A DNA stretch of 64,000 bases from Bradyrhizobium barranii subsp. barranii (GCF_017565645.3 NZ_CP086136.1:6679501-6743500), one strand, 5' to 3'. Counted from the stretch's first letter, positions 33,568-42,361 are shown. Numbers and translations are program-made. The notes: generated from the letters alone by a model not told the origin.

Positions 33568-34188
33568 TCACCGCAGTCCGGCTCCGTAGAGTAGGCGCTC
33601 TCGCCGGACCTCTTCGGCGTTATACGGTTGGGCTGAAGGATCGTAGCTCTTCCATCCAGCTTTCTGCCAAGCCACGCTCCGGTCGCGCAGATTGACCGCG
33701 GATTGGTTCAGGAGCGCTTCGTATCGCGCGCGATCGGCATCGGGGACGCGTGCCGAAACAAGTGTGCCGCCCCTTCGCACGCCTTCGGCGTAGAGCGGAG
33801 CTTCCTCATCGGATACACCAGCCTGCGTCAAAGCCCCAACCACGCCACCCGTGGCACCGCCGGCAGCGGCACCCAGCGCGGTCGACGCGAGCCAACCGGC
33901 CGCGACGACCGGACCCAAGCCCGGGATCGCCAACAGCCCGAGGCCTGCGAGCAGACCGGCAGCACCGCCGAGACCCGCCCCGACGCCCGCTCCCGTTGCA
34001 GCACCTTCGGCACGATCGTCGACCCCGTCGCGGTCACGATCGACCTTCTTGTCCTTGCTGTACCAGTTGTCGGAGTTGTTAGCGACGATGCTCAAATCCG
34101 AGTGCGGCACGCCCGCCGCTTCCAGGCTTGTCACGGCGCGTTGCGCGTCAGAATAGTTGTCGTAGAGACGTGAAATTGTAACGGTCAT
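33568..34188 (-). CDS. stress-type protein with Gly-rich membrane segments
   Basis: A 206-residue protein. The N-terminus (TISRLYDNYSDAQRAVTSLE, about 4-40) is like the general-stress YflT/GSP17M domain. Two Gly/Ala-rich hydrophobic segments follow (about 65-125, GLAGLLAGLGLLAIPGLGPV-like), then a domain with GALTQAGVSDEEAPLYAEGV and RRGGTLVSARV. Such proteins accumulate under heat or osmotic stress in related bacteria. Membrane association is inferred. Confidence 0.75.
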   Translation of the reverse strand: MTVTISRLYDNYSDAQRAVTSLEAAGVPHSDLSIVANNSDNWYSKDKKVDRDRDGVDDRAEGAATGAGVGAGLGGAAGLLAGLGLLAIPGLGPVVAAGWLASTALGAAAGGATGGVVGALTQAGVSDEEAPLYAEGVRRGGTLVSARVPDADRARYEALLNQSAVNLRDRSVAWQKAGWKSYDPSAQPYNAEEVRRERLLYGAGLR

Positions 34189-34225
34189 ATGGAATCCTTG
34201 TCGTTTATCGCTCCTGAGCGATCGG

Positions 34226-34546
34226 TCACTTGGCTGCGTTCACGTTGCCTTGGAAGTCCAAACTGACATCGGTCGAGGCGCCGCCCTTGCTCGCCTTTCC
34301 GCGCCACACGCCATTGTCGTCCTTTTTCAACGAAGTGACGTTTGCGTAGCCTGCTTCCTCAATCTTTGATTTGGCCTGCCCTTCGGTAAAACTGTTGGCG
34401 CCCGACACCGGCTTGGCGGAATTGTTCTGGCCCGAGCTATTGACCGCGCTATTGTTCGGCCGATCCGTGGCCGGCGGATTCTGGGCAAACGACGGACCTG
34501 CCAGAAGCGAGGCCGCGGTCAGCAGCAGAAGAACTTTCTTGTTCAT
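34226..34546 (-). CDS. secreted PepSY-like small protein
   Basis: A 106-residue protein from ATG 34546, which follows GGAGGATGAT. A signal peptide ends at GPSFAQ, followed by a Ser/Asn-rich linker. A conserved-looking domain then reads EGQAKSKIEEAGYANVTSLK and continues DDNGVWRGKASKGG. This resembles short PepSY/YpeB-like domains in exported proteins. It lies next to the stress-type gene on the same strand. Confidence 0.65.
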   Translation of the reverse strand: MNKKVLLLLTAASLLAGPSFAQNPPATDRPNNSAVNSSGQNNSAKPVSGANSFTEGQAKSKIEEAGYANVTSLKKDDNGVWRGKASKGGASTDVSLDFQGNVNAAK

Positions 34547-34954
34547 ATCATCCTCCATTGTGGCCGGTCACAACACGCCTGCCGCGACGATGTTCCTATT
34601 TTTCCCGTTTCGGGTCGAACGAAACACGCCAGCGCCGGTCTCTCGATCCCGGCGGCCGCAATGGACAGCGCTAAGGCTCTACTCGTCGGCGGCAGAAAGG
34701 AGGTTTATGTTTGTGATGCCTCTTGCGCAATCGACGGTCTGATGCACCGTCCAGTCCTGGCAAGACTGTCGCAAGGTCTTGCGCCGAGCCGTTTGGACAA
34801 AGGCACAAAGCCCTTGGCAATATCTCAGCCGGGTTCAAGCACCAGCATTTGAGCCTGACTAAGCAAACGGCGAACGTCAAGACTGCACAGGGGGTGGCTC
34901 GATAAACGGTTTGCGGGGTCCGACGACGTTATCGCGAAGCAGACCGATCTCGAT

Positions 34955-35160
34955 TACCGCTTCGGCGAACGCGCGATTCTTAAGGTATAACGCGTCCGCA
35001 CCTTGGACTGCGTCGTTGGAGGTTTCCGCTATGCACAGGACAGTGAGCGCGTCGGCTCGTTTCTTCTCGGCCTGTATAATGACAAGGGGCTACTCGACCA
35101 TGTCGGCTTCACGTCAGCGTTTGAGAAGGAAGACAGAGAAGCGCTGAGGCCAAGGCGACA
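34955..35160 (+). pseudogene. ATP-dependent DNA ligase (LigC-like) C-terminal fragment
   Basis: Around 35000 the plus strand reads LDCVVGGFRYAQDSERVGSF, then LLGLYNDKGLLDHVGFTSAF, the OB-fold domain of LigC-type ligases. A TAA precedes it (after YRFGERAILKV) and the sequence fades after EALRP. Everything upstream of the OB domain is missing. Confidence 0.65.
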
Positions 35161-35305
35161 GTCCAAGGCGCAAGACAAACGAGCGGTATCGAGCTGACAT
35201 CACGTAAGGCGGTTTAGACCTGGTCCAGAACCGAGAAGGGCGCATCGATACGCGATCGAAGGGTGGGAGTCGAAAGCGTGGCCTCCGACAGAGCTTCGTA
35301 ACCGT

Positions 35306-35827
35306 CTACTGCTTCGCGTCTTCGTCCTGGCGGTCTTTCAAGTCTTGCGCTATCTGATCAACCGACGTCTCGCTTGCAAGCTCATCCGGCCCACCATCCT
35401 CGATGTCCTCGACATCCAATTTCTTCGCGATGCGCTGCAATATGCGCAACGACTGGGTCGCCTCCCTCTCTGCAAGGAGATTGATCTGCAGCTCCAGGTG
35501 ATCGCGCCGTTCCAGAGTTCGGTCGATCAGGCTTTGGCGGATCAGCACGCAGGAGGTGAGGAGAACGGCTTCGAGCGCGAGGATCGTCGCGAGCAGCGGG
35601 AACGGATATTCGTCGAAAGCGTGATGCGGAAAAAAGTGGCTGAGGATGATCCAGCCGATCACGAACGCGCATTGAAGAACGATAAACTGAATGGTGCCGA
35701 CGAACCAGCCGATCCAGTGAAACAGACGGTGATGAACCGCCAGAGTTTCTTCATCCTGCTTTTCAAGGCGAAGGATTGCGTCGATGCTTTGGGCGGCGGG
35801 CCTCGCTGACTGAGTGCCCGCCCGCAT
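35306..35827 (-). CDS. DUF1003-like membrane protein
   Basis: A 173-residue protein. Two adjacent transmembrane helices (about 38-60 and 75-98) are linked by ILSHFFPHHAFDEYPFPLLA, the typical DUF1003 pattern FDPYPF. A helical cytosolic tail contains RDHLELQINLLAEREATQSL. Its ATG overlaps the stop of the gene upstream (35827), so the two are coupled. Confidence 0.78.
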   Translation of the reverse strand: MRAGTQSARPAAQSIDAILRLEKQDEETLAVHHRLFHWIGWFVGTIQFIVLQCAFVIGWIILSHFFPHHAFDEYPFPLLATILALEAVLLTSCVLIRQSLIDRTLERRDHLELQINLLAEREATQSLRILQRIAKKLDVEDIEDGGPDELASETSVDQIAQDLKDRQDEDAKQ

Positions 35828-36285
35828 CAGTCTGCGACCTCTTCTGCGGCCCGTCGCGCCGACTTCCGCGTTTTGTCGACGCTCTTGTCGGCCGATCTTT
35901 CAGCGCGCGCCCTCGCCTCGCACTTGCCGCGCAGATCCTCGATCTCGTCGTCCGTCAGGTGTTCGATACCAACCAGTGAATTCCGAGCCGCGCCGACCCG
36001 GATCAATTCGTCGAGCTTGACCTGGATCGCGGCGCTATCGCGGTTTTGAGAATTCTGGATGAGAAACACCATCAGGAACGTGACGATGGTCGTTCCTGTG
36101 TTGATCACCAGCTGCCACGTATCGGAGAAACCGAACAGCGGTCCGGTTACCGCCCATACGATGACGATGCCGGCCGCGAGAATGAACGTTGAAGCCCGGC
36201 CTGCCGCCAGCGAGGTCTTGTTGGCAAGGTCGCCGAAAAACTTCGAAACCGCGGACGGCTCTTTAGCTTTTTCCTTGGCCTTCAT
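35827..36285 (-). CDS. low-affinity iron permease-family membrane protein
   Basis: A 152-residue protein with two hydrophobic helices (STFILAAGIVIVWAVTGPLF and TIVTFLMVFLIQNSQNRD). The FLIQNSQNRDSAAIQVKLDE segment is the hallmark of the small low-affinity iron permease family. Transport has not been shown for most bacterial members. It is overlapped by the DUF1003-like gene. Confidence 0.75.
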   Translation of the reverse strand: MKAKEKAKEPSAVSKFFGDLANKTSLAAGRASTFILAAGIVIVWAVTGPLFGFSDTWQLVINTGTTIVTFLMVFLIQNSQNRDSAAIQVKLDELIRVGAARNSLVGIEHLTDDEIEDLRGKCEARARAERSADKSVDKTRKSARRAAEEVAD

Positions 36286-36426
36286 GAATGGCGCCCCATG
36301 TCAGCGTGTCAGCCGGCGGGACAAATCGGTAGTGCGCCCGAAAGTTCCATCGCCAGGGAACCAACCCCTTACATGCTCATTATTGCGGCAGACGGCGCGC
36401 GGCGCGGTCATTTGCGGAGCGAATTG

Positions 36427-37260
36427 ATGATCGATACTGTCGTGGTTGCACCGAGGGGGCCCGCGGGCTCGCCGGGAACGGGCGTGTCCTGGCCTTCCAT
36501 CATCGCGGGGGCGATCGCCGCATGCGCGATGACCCTCGTGCTTCTCGCCTTCGGCACCGGACTTGGCCTTAGCGCAATCTCGCCGTGGGCAGGCTCAGGC
36601 GTTTCGGCCACCACTTTCAAAATTACGACCGGGCTTTATCTGATCGTCATCGCCATGATCTCGTCGTCGATCGGCGGGTATCTCGCCGGGCGTCTGCGGA
36701 CGGCATGGGAGGGCGTGCACGCGGATGAAGTGTACTTCCGAGATACGGCGCACGGGTTTATCGCGTGGGCTTTAGCTTCGGTACTCGGCGCCGCCGTGCT
36801 CGCCAGCCCGGCGACCAGCCTTATCGGCGGCACCGCAGCCGGAGCAAGCCAGGGAGCCGTTACGAGCGCCGCTCAATCAAGCGGTCCGATGGACGGTTAT
36901 GTCGATACTATCCTGCGAGGCGATCCCGCTGCACAAAACGCTAACCCCGCCGAAGCCCGCGGCGAGGTAGTCCGCCTTTTCACGCGAAGTTTTCGCAACG
37001 GCGGCGAACTCAAAGGCCCGGACCGCGATTACACCGTCAAGGTCGTGGCCGCGCGGACGGGCCTGAGCCAGCAGGACGCGGAAAAGCGGGTCAATGAGGT
37101 CGTCACGCAGATCAAGGCCGACATCGATGCCGCACGCAAAGCAACCGCTTCGCTCGCATTCTGGATCACGGCTTCGCTTCTTCTTGGCGCCTTTTGCGCC
37201 AGCCTTGCAGCCACCGAAGGCGGCGGCCTTCGCGACGGCACCTGGAAACGCCGTCGATAA
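36427..37260 (+). CDS. polytopic membrane protein
   Basis: A 277-residue protein from ATG 36427, which follows GGAGCGAATTG. Transmembrane segments are visible near residues 25-48, 65-88, 110-140 and at the C-terminus (ATASLAFWITASLLLGAFCA). A long extramembrane section (about 150-235) contains RTGLSQQDAEKRVNEVVTQI. Similar proteins occur in Rhizobiales stress regions. The function is unknown. Confidence 0.7.
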   Translation: MIDTVVVAPRGPAGSPGTGVSWPSIIAGAIAACAMTLVLLAFGTGLGLSAISPWAGSGVSATTFKITTGLYLIVIAMISSSIGGYLAGRLRTAWEGVHADEVYFRDTAHGFIAWALASVLGAAVLASPATSLIGGTAAGASQGAVTSAAQSSGPMDGYVDTILRGDPAAQNANPAEARGEVVRLFTRSFRNGGELKGPDRDYTVKVVAARTGLSQQDAEKRVNEVVTQIKADIDAARKATASLAFWITASLLLGAFCASLAATEGGGLRDGTWKRRR

Positions 37261-37275
37261 GCGAAAGGAAACATC

Positions 37276-37344
37276 ATGCCCATTTTACTCTGGCTCCTTG
37301 GAATTCCGATCCCGCTGATCATCTTGATTCTTCTATTGCGGTAA
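37276..37344 (+). CDS. 22-residue membrane peptide
   Basis: MPILLWLLGIPIPLIILILL plus LR. It starts 15 bases after the previous stop, with AAAGGAAA as ribosome-binding site. The peptide is a single hydrophobic helix. I recall conserved peptides of this pattern in rhizobia, often at the end of membrane or stress operons. It is far too short for normal gene calling. Confidence 0.6.
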   Translation: MPILLWLLGIPIPLIILILLLR

Positions 37345-37393
37345 TGGGCCATTGCGTCAGTGGCGCGCGACCGAGGCGCCGCTGACGCTCGCG

Positions 37394-38640
37394 TCAGAAC
37401 TTAAGCACGGTTCGAAGACCGAAGACTTCCGCGTTTTTAAGAGCCTTGCCGGGAAAAGCGGAGAGCGGGCCCGTCGCGCCGCCGCCCGGTCGCACGATGA
37501 ACTGAAAGTTCGGCTGCAGCGTCCATCCGGCACGCAGCTCGTACTGGTACACGGCGGTGACAAGGCCTTCGAAACTGCGCGGGGGCCAATCAGGCGTCAG
37601 TAATCTTCGGAAGTCGAAATCGAGGGCGCGGGCGCGGGGCGAGACGTGAGCGTACGCCATTGCTAAACCGAACTTGTCCTTCGGCCGCCCGTCCGATAGG
37701 CCGACGAATTCTAGGCCCGTGTCCGCGTAATAATCGATGACGTTCCGGTCAGGCGGCCTGTATGAAGCGCGCGCGAAAACGCCGATGGCGCGATCGTCGT
37801 CCGCACCGACACGATATAGTTTCTGCTCAAACACCGAATATACCCCGAAGTCTCCGCGCATGAGTCCCGGCATTCCGCTCGACGCGGGGTCCGCAAGCGA
37901 GACCCCCATCCAGTCGAAGCGCTGATCGCTAAACATCCTGAAATGGCGCCATGCGCCTAGCTTCAACTTTCCGTCCAGTCCCGGGTCGCCTTTTTTCCGT
38001 TCCAAAGAAATTGCATTTCGCCGAGCGCGAGCGGCGGGTCGTTGATGCGAAAGTTGACACCATAGCGGTTGCGGAGCTGCGGGTCGTCCGCGCCCGGCCC
38101 TGCCGAGTCGCCGTTGAAGATCGCGCCCAGCACCGTCAGATTATCTGTGATGTCGGCGCGCAGCCGGGCACCGAGAGCAGCCAGCGGCGGCGAAGGACCG
38201 CCGCTCGGAAGGTAGCGAAAGTCCTGCCGGCCAGCCGAGCGACGCATTCGTGAACACTTCCGTGTATTGCGCGGTCATGAATTCTGTATCGGCCGCGAGC
38301 TGCCCCGCACGAAGGGCAAGCATGGTCCCCCATTTGCGTTCGAACCAGGCTTCGTAAAGGCGGGTCGACGGCAACGCCTCGATGCCGCTGACATCCATGA
38401 AGTTTAGCAGCGCGCCACGCGATAAGCCGCCGCCGTGGATCTGGAACATGTTGGCATGGAAGGTCAGATCGCGCACGCCCGCGAGCTTTCCAAACTCGAC
38501 GTCGACAGCGAGATTCAACCGGCCTTCATAGACGGAGCCTCGTTTCAGACCGCCCGACGGATTGCCCAGCGTTTCACCTATGTAGGTCGCCGCAAACTTG
38601 ATTCCCCGCCCTTCGAGCGGCTGCCCTTGATAATATAGCG
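37394..38640 (-). pseudogene. OprB-type carbohydrate porin, broken
   Basis: Three reading frames must be joined. The first ends after TEVFTNASLGWPAG, the second runs through SPPLAALGARLRADITDNLT and ends at MQFLWNG, the third begins KKGDPGLDGKLKLGAWRHF and ends FGLRTVLKF. Together they match the C-terminal barrel of an OprB-like porin. The signal peptide and first strands are missing (sequence stops at ALYYQGQPLEG). There are two frameshifts and a 5' truncation. Confidence 0.7.
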
Positions 38641-38785
38641 CTGACGTAGATCTCAGAGTGAATGGCGGGTCACGGCAGCCTCGATGCGGGGACTGTCGGA
38701 GGTGTCGCCAAGCTTTGTGGCGAATGTCTGAAATTCACTGTCAAGGGAATGGAACCAGGCGCCCGCGGCCTGGAGGGGACGGAAT

Positions 38786-38810
38786 AAAAAAACGCCCCGT
38801 ATTGCGGGGC
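38786..38810 (-). terminator. rho-independent terminator of the ferritin-like gene
   Basis: On the minus strand the stem GCCCCGCAATACGGGGC is followed by a long T run. It lies about 23 bases after the stop of the gene ending at 38833. Confidence 0.85.
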
Positions 38811-38832
38811 AGTTTCTAGTTCATCGTAAGTG

Positions 38833-39333
38833 TTAGGCTGCTTCAGCCTCCTGATTGATCGCTGTCTTTGCGATTTCAGTCAGAGCCTCGTCGGTCGCCT
38901 CTTCCTCTTCGAGGGTTTCCTCAAGGAGTGAGACGGCATCGTCGAGGCCAAGCTCTTCGGCCCAAGCAATCATCGTGCCGTAGCGAGAAATCTCATAGTG
39001 CTCGACGGCCTGAGCGGCGGCAAGGAGGCCGGCGTCGAGAGCGGGCGAGCCCTTATATTCTTCCATGATCTCGGCGCCCTCTTCTGTGATACCGACGATC
39101 GCGGCACAGGTTTTACCCTGCGGTTTCTTCTCGATCACCGCGAACACCTTCTCCAGTCGCTCGATCTGGCCCTCCGTCTCGGTGCGGTGTTTTTCGAATG
39201 CTGCTTTCAGTTCTTCGTTCTGAGCTGCCTTTGCCATCTTCGGCAGGGTGGCCAGGATTTTCTTCTCAGCGAAGTAGATATCCTTGAGAGTATCGTGGAA
39301 CAGGTCGTCGAGAGTCTTCGGCTCTTTCGCCAT
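38833..39333 (-). CDS. ferritin-like DUF892 (YciF-type) protein
   Basis: A 166-residue all-helical protein of the YciE/YciF family. ATG 39333 follows GGAG. The sequence LDDLFHDTLKDIYFAEKKIL and TEGQIERLEKVFAVIEKKP, and the final LDDAVSLLEETLEEEEATDE match the family. Carboxylates and His residues in the four helices (EKH, EHYE) could bind a di-metal centre. Family members are induced by stress. Standard length and own terminator. Confidence 0.88.
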   Translation of the reverse strand: MAKEPKTLDDLFHDTLKDIYFAEKKILATLPKMAKAAQNEELKAAFEKHRTETEGQIERLEKVFAVIEKKPQGKTCAAIVGITEEGAEIMEEYKGSPALDAGLLAAAQAVEHYEISRYGTMIAWAEELGLDDAVSLLEETLEEEEATDEALTEIAKTAINQEAEAA

Positions 39334-39682
39334 TTGCGCTTCTCCATTGTTTTGAGTTAATCGCATCACCGCTGTGAAGCTCGGCGGCTAACGGGGCTGC
39401 CTTTGAGTCGTTCCAATTCCGGTCGCCCGGCTTCCGCCATTTGCCTCAACCGCTTCTCTACATCTTCGGTCTAGGGTCGCGCCAAAAGCCGCCGCATAGT
39501 CAGACCTCCTGCCACATAAACCATTTTTCATTCATCGTCCCCCACCTCGGGGCGAGGCGACCGCGATAAACGCAATCTCCTTCGCACTTTAACGTTGGCT
39601 TTCCAACATATTGAAGTTCGCTTGCAACTGGCCTTGAGACCAAGCGTTCCACGTCTGCAGGTGCCAGCCGCATGAGGGTGAC
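39334..39682. other. gene-free interval
   Basis: About 350 bases without a convincing gene. It contains the promoter of the ferritin-like gene. Confidence 0.4.
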
Positions 39683-39857
39683 ATGAGCAAAGAACCCGCA
39701 TTAACTCCCGATGATTTTCCGATCGAAGCAGACAAGCAAAAGCTACGCAAAAGGCGAGCCCATAGCGACCGCCGACACGGACGAACTTGCGGATCAGCTC
39801 GCTGAGAGATTGAACGAGCAGGCTCACCGGGAAGAGCAGGATCGCTGGTCGGCGTGA
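39683..39857 (+). pseudogene. small acidic protein with frameshift
   Basis: The ATG frame reads MSKEPALTPDDFPIEADKQK then LRK. With a one-base shift it continues as GEPIATADTDELADQLAERL and NEQAHREEQDRWSA to a TGA at 39855. The joined 57-residue sequence looks like the small conserved Rhizobiales protein that I know from memory. The frameshift kills it unless it is a sequence error. Confidence 0.55.
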
Positions 39858-40194
39858 CAGGCACTGGTAGCGCGCATGCGCGCGGACGCTTCGCATGGCA
39901 GCCGGGCGGTGCTCGGAAGTGTTCGGGCCCCATGATGATCGCCCGCACGTCTCGGTCCAAAAGTGCACACAGCGCATACCCCTGTTTGAACGTTGGGCCG
40001 AACCACGTTTAGGAACGGCAGAGCTTGCCTTGGCATTGCCAGTGTATGCCGGAACGTCCGGCATGCTCATTGCCCGGGCAAGCGGCCCCGGTCTCCCTCC
40101 TCTCGGGCCGGCGTCGTGCTCGTCCCTTTGTACCCAGGAACTTTGATCCTGAACGAAGGTTGATCGCGCGATTATCCTCCAGAGGACGACTTTC
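39858..40194. other. gene-free interval
   Basis: About 340 bases before the DUF4142 gene. No convincing frame on either strand. Confidence 0.4.
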
Positions 40195-40731
40195 ATGAAA
40201 AAAGCAGCCCTTGCATTTGCCGTGCTCGCAGTCTTTGCCTCACCCTCCTTTGCGCAGTCGGTCGGCGAGAAGACCGGCGTGAATTCCACGCTTGGAATTG
40301 CGCCGAAGACCGAAGACTTCATCAAGGAAGCCGCCATGAGCGACATGACGGAGATCGAAGCGGCCAAGATCGCGCAGCAGAAGGGCAATGCGGACGAGAA
40401 ACAGTTTGCGGAAATGATGGTGAAAGACCACACCAAGACGAGCAGCGAACTCAAATCGATGGTCCCCGACACCCTGAAAGCCGCGATCCCGGCTTCGCTC
40501 AATGACGCGTCGCAGAAGAAGATCACAAAGCTGCGCGAGGCCAAACCCGAGGATTTTGCGTCGGAATACGACGCCATGCAGGTGAGCGCTCATAAGGATG
40601 CGGTCTCGCTGTTCGAGCGTTACTCGAATGGCGGCGACGATGCCAAGCTGAAGGACTGGGCTGGTAAAACCCTGGCGGCACTGAAGCACCATCTCGAAAT
40701 GGCGCAGACGCTCGACAAGAACCGTAAATAG
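40195..40731 (+). CDS. DUF4142 exported protein
   Basis: A 178-residue protein with a signal peptide (MKKAALAFAVLAVFASPSFA). The mature domain is a ferritin-like four-helix bundle of the DUF4142 family: TEDFIKEAAMSDMTEIEAAK, then AEMMVKDHTKTSSELKSM and a final KTLAALKHHLEMAQTLDK. It probably acts in the periplasm, with no known reaction. A strong terminator follows. Confidence 0.87.
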   Translation: MKKAALAFAVLAVFASPSFAQSVGEKTGVNSTLGIAPKTEDFIKEAAMSDMTEIEAAKIAQQKGNADEKQFAEMMVKDHTKTSSELKSMVPDTLKAAIPASLNDASQKKITKLREAKPEDFASEYDAMQVSAHKDAVSLFERYSNGGDDAKLKDWAGKTLAALKHHLEMAQTLDKNRK

Positions 40732-40755
40732 GTCAGGCAATCACGACACAAACGG

Positions 40756-40781
40756 AAAGCCCGGCCGAAGCCGGGCTTTTG
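40756..40781. terminator. shared bidirectional terminator
   Basis: The stem AAAGCCCGG/CCGGGCTTTT can serve the DUF4142 gene on the plus strand and the Gln/Gly-rich gene on the minus strand, since both sides have A/T runs. Confidence 0.75.
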
Positions 40782-40786
40782 TTACT

Positions 40787-40966
40787 TTACGGCTTCTGGC
40801 CGCCCTGCTGGCCGCCCTTTTCGCCGCCTTGCTTGTTTTGGCCCGGGTCCTGGTTTTGCTGGCCCGGCTTCTGATTCGGGTTCTGACCTTGCTGGCCGCC
40901 CTGATTGCCCTGCTGGTTCTGCTGTCCAGGGGTCTGCTGCTTGTTGGGATTCTGCTCGTCTGCCAT
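40787..40966 (-). CDS. 59-residue Gln/Gly/Asn-rich low-complexity protein
   Basis: From ATG 40966 the sequence reads MADEQNPNKQQTPGQQNQQG and continues in the same style (GGQQGQNPNQKPGQQNQDPG) to GGQQGGQKP. It has no hydrophobic residues to speak of and no signal peptide, so it should be disordered and hydrophilic. GGACGTTC upstream is a fair ribosome-binding site. It shares a terminator with DUF4142. The composition is like small desiccation or stress hydrophilins, but the role is unknown. Confidence 0.6.
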   Translation of the reverse strand: MADEQNPNKQQTPGQQNQQGNQGGQQGQNPNQKPGQQNQDPGQNKQGGEKGGQQGGQKP

Positions 40967-41051
40967 GTGAACGTCCTTTCACTTCGTGGATGATGACAAT
41001 CATGCGCGAAGGTGCTCGTTCCTATTCATGGGATTAACGAGACAAGGATGC

Positions 41052-42029
41052 TCACCGCTCAGCCGGGCTGACATGCCGCGTCATCCTCGCGGCTTCTCGC
41101 GCTCCATGACGACGTCTTTTGCCTGCTTGTCTTTTCTCAGGCCGAGATAAACGGGGGTGCCGCATCTCGCCGGAGCTCGTCCACTCGGTAAATTTTACCT
41201 CGGCAACGAGTTGCGGCTTCACCCAGGTGGTGACCGCTTCGTCCTTCACCTTTTTGCCGAAAGGAGATTTGGCGGCTTTGAGCTTGATGAGCCTTTTGTG
41301 CAGCTCTCCGAGTGTTTCGTGGCTGAAGCCGGTCCCGACATGGCCGATATAACGCCAGCCATCTCCTTCCCGCAGCGCAAGTGTAAGTGCGCCGAAAAAC
41401 GGTCTCGTCCTCCGCGGCGCCGTAAATCCCGCGATCACCACTTCCTGGCGTTTCGAGGTTTTGATCTTCAGCCAGTCGTCGGTTCGCGCGCCTGATAGGT
41501 ACTTGCTGTCGGCGCGTTTTGCCATGATGCCTTCAAGACCCTTGCGCTCGGCCTCCCCGAAAACTTTCACGCCCGAAGTCTTTCGGTCGCGACTGAACCC
41601 GATGAGCCTGTGCTTCGGCAGGATACCCTTAAGGCGCTTCTTCCGCTCCGTGAGCGGCAGGCCACGAAGGTCTTCGCCATCCTGAAACATCAGGTCGAAG
41701 GCAAAGTACTGCAGCTTTGCTTCATGGCGCAGCGCATTCTGCAGGAGCTGAAAATGCGATACGCCGTCTTTGCCGATCGCTACGAGTTCTCCGTCGATGA
41801 CGGCATCGCCTTTGACACCTTCGAGGGCCTGGGCGACTTCGATATAGCTATGGCTGATGATCTTGCCGTTGCGGCTGTAGAGAGTAACCTTGCCGCTGTC
41901 GATGTTTGCGACCATCCGGAAGCCGTCATACTTGTCCTCGAATATCCAGCCCTTATCGTCGAACGGCGCGTCGGTCAGTGTCGCGAGCATGGGCTGGAGC
42001 CGCTTCGGCAATGTGGATACGCGCGCCAC
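41052..42029 (-). CDS. ATP-dependent DNA ligase, C-terminus frameshifted
   Basis: A 325-residue ligase. Adenylation motif I is EDKYDGFRM (about 31-39), motif III LQYFAFDLMF, motif IV GLEGIMAKRADSKYL and motif V DDWLKIKTSKRQE, followed by the OB domain with VKPQLVAEVKFTEWT. After MRHP the present frame gives a basic tail. One base less in the five-C run near 41155 would restore VYLGLRKDKQAKDVV and an earlier stop. The catalytic part is intact. The GTG start overlaps the AlkB-like stop (TAGTG), so the genes are coupled. Confidence 0.78.
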   Translation of the reverse strand: MARVSTLPKRLQPMLATLTDAPFDDKGWIFEDKYDGFRMVANIDSGKVTLYSRNGKIISHSYIEVAQALEGVKGDAVIDGELVAIGKDGVSHFQLLQNALRHEAKLQYFAFDLMFQDGEDLRGLPLTERKKRLKGILPKHRLIGFSRDRKTSGVKVFGEAERKGLEGIMAKRADSKYLSGARTDDWLKIKTSKRQEVVIAGFTAPRRTRPFFGALTLALREGDGWRYIGHVGTGFSHETLGELHKRLIKLKAAKSPFGKKVKDEAVTTWVKPQLVAEVKFTEWTSSGEMRHPRLSRPEKRQAGKRRRHGAREAARMTRHVSPAER

Positions 42030-42361
42030 TAGGATTCACCTTCTTCGAGCACGTTACGAAACGTGACCGAGTAGCGCAGGCTTTCGACGCCGGGACTGCT
42101 GTGCTGCCATTCGGTGCGCGATGGACCGCCGAGAAGGTATATGGAGCGCGGCTCGGCAACGAGAGTGTTCCTCTCGAAGCCCTTTTCAGTTCGTCTGCGC
42201 AGCCTGAGGGTGCAGGAAGAGAGCACTGAAATGCCTGCAACATCGCCAAAGACGGGGCGATCCTTGTGCCAGCCGATGCCGGCGCCGGGCGAGTACGCCG
42301 ATGGAATAATTGAGCCAAAGAGCTCGCTCATCATCCAGAACGCCGTCCTTCTTCTGATCAA
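42029..42361 (-). pseudogene. AlkB-like 2-oxoglutarate dioxygenase, 5'-truncated
   Basis: The C-terminal half of an AlkB-type DNA/RNA demethylase. Iron-binding His and Asp are in GIGWHKDRPVF, the second His in TEWQHSS, and the oxoglutarate-binding Arg in LRYSVTFRN. The normal N-terminal substrate-recognition part (FGWRYDF) is absent upstream, where the frame becomes unrelated. It is placed directly before, and overlaps, a DNA ligase gene, a repair-type pairing. Confidence 0.65.

Noticed and set aside
39528..40577. 349-residue minus-strand open frame
   Set aside because: It runs antisense through the well-supported DUF4142 gene and has an implausible composition; it is a shadow of the GC-rich coding strand.
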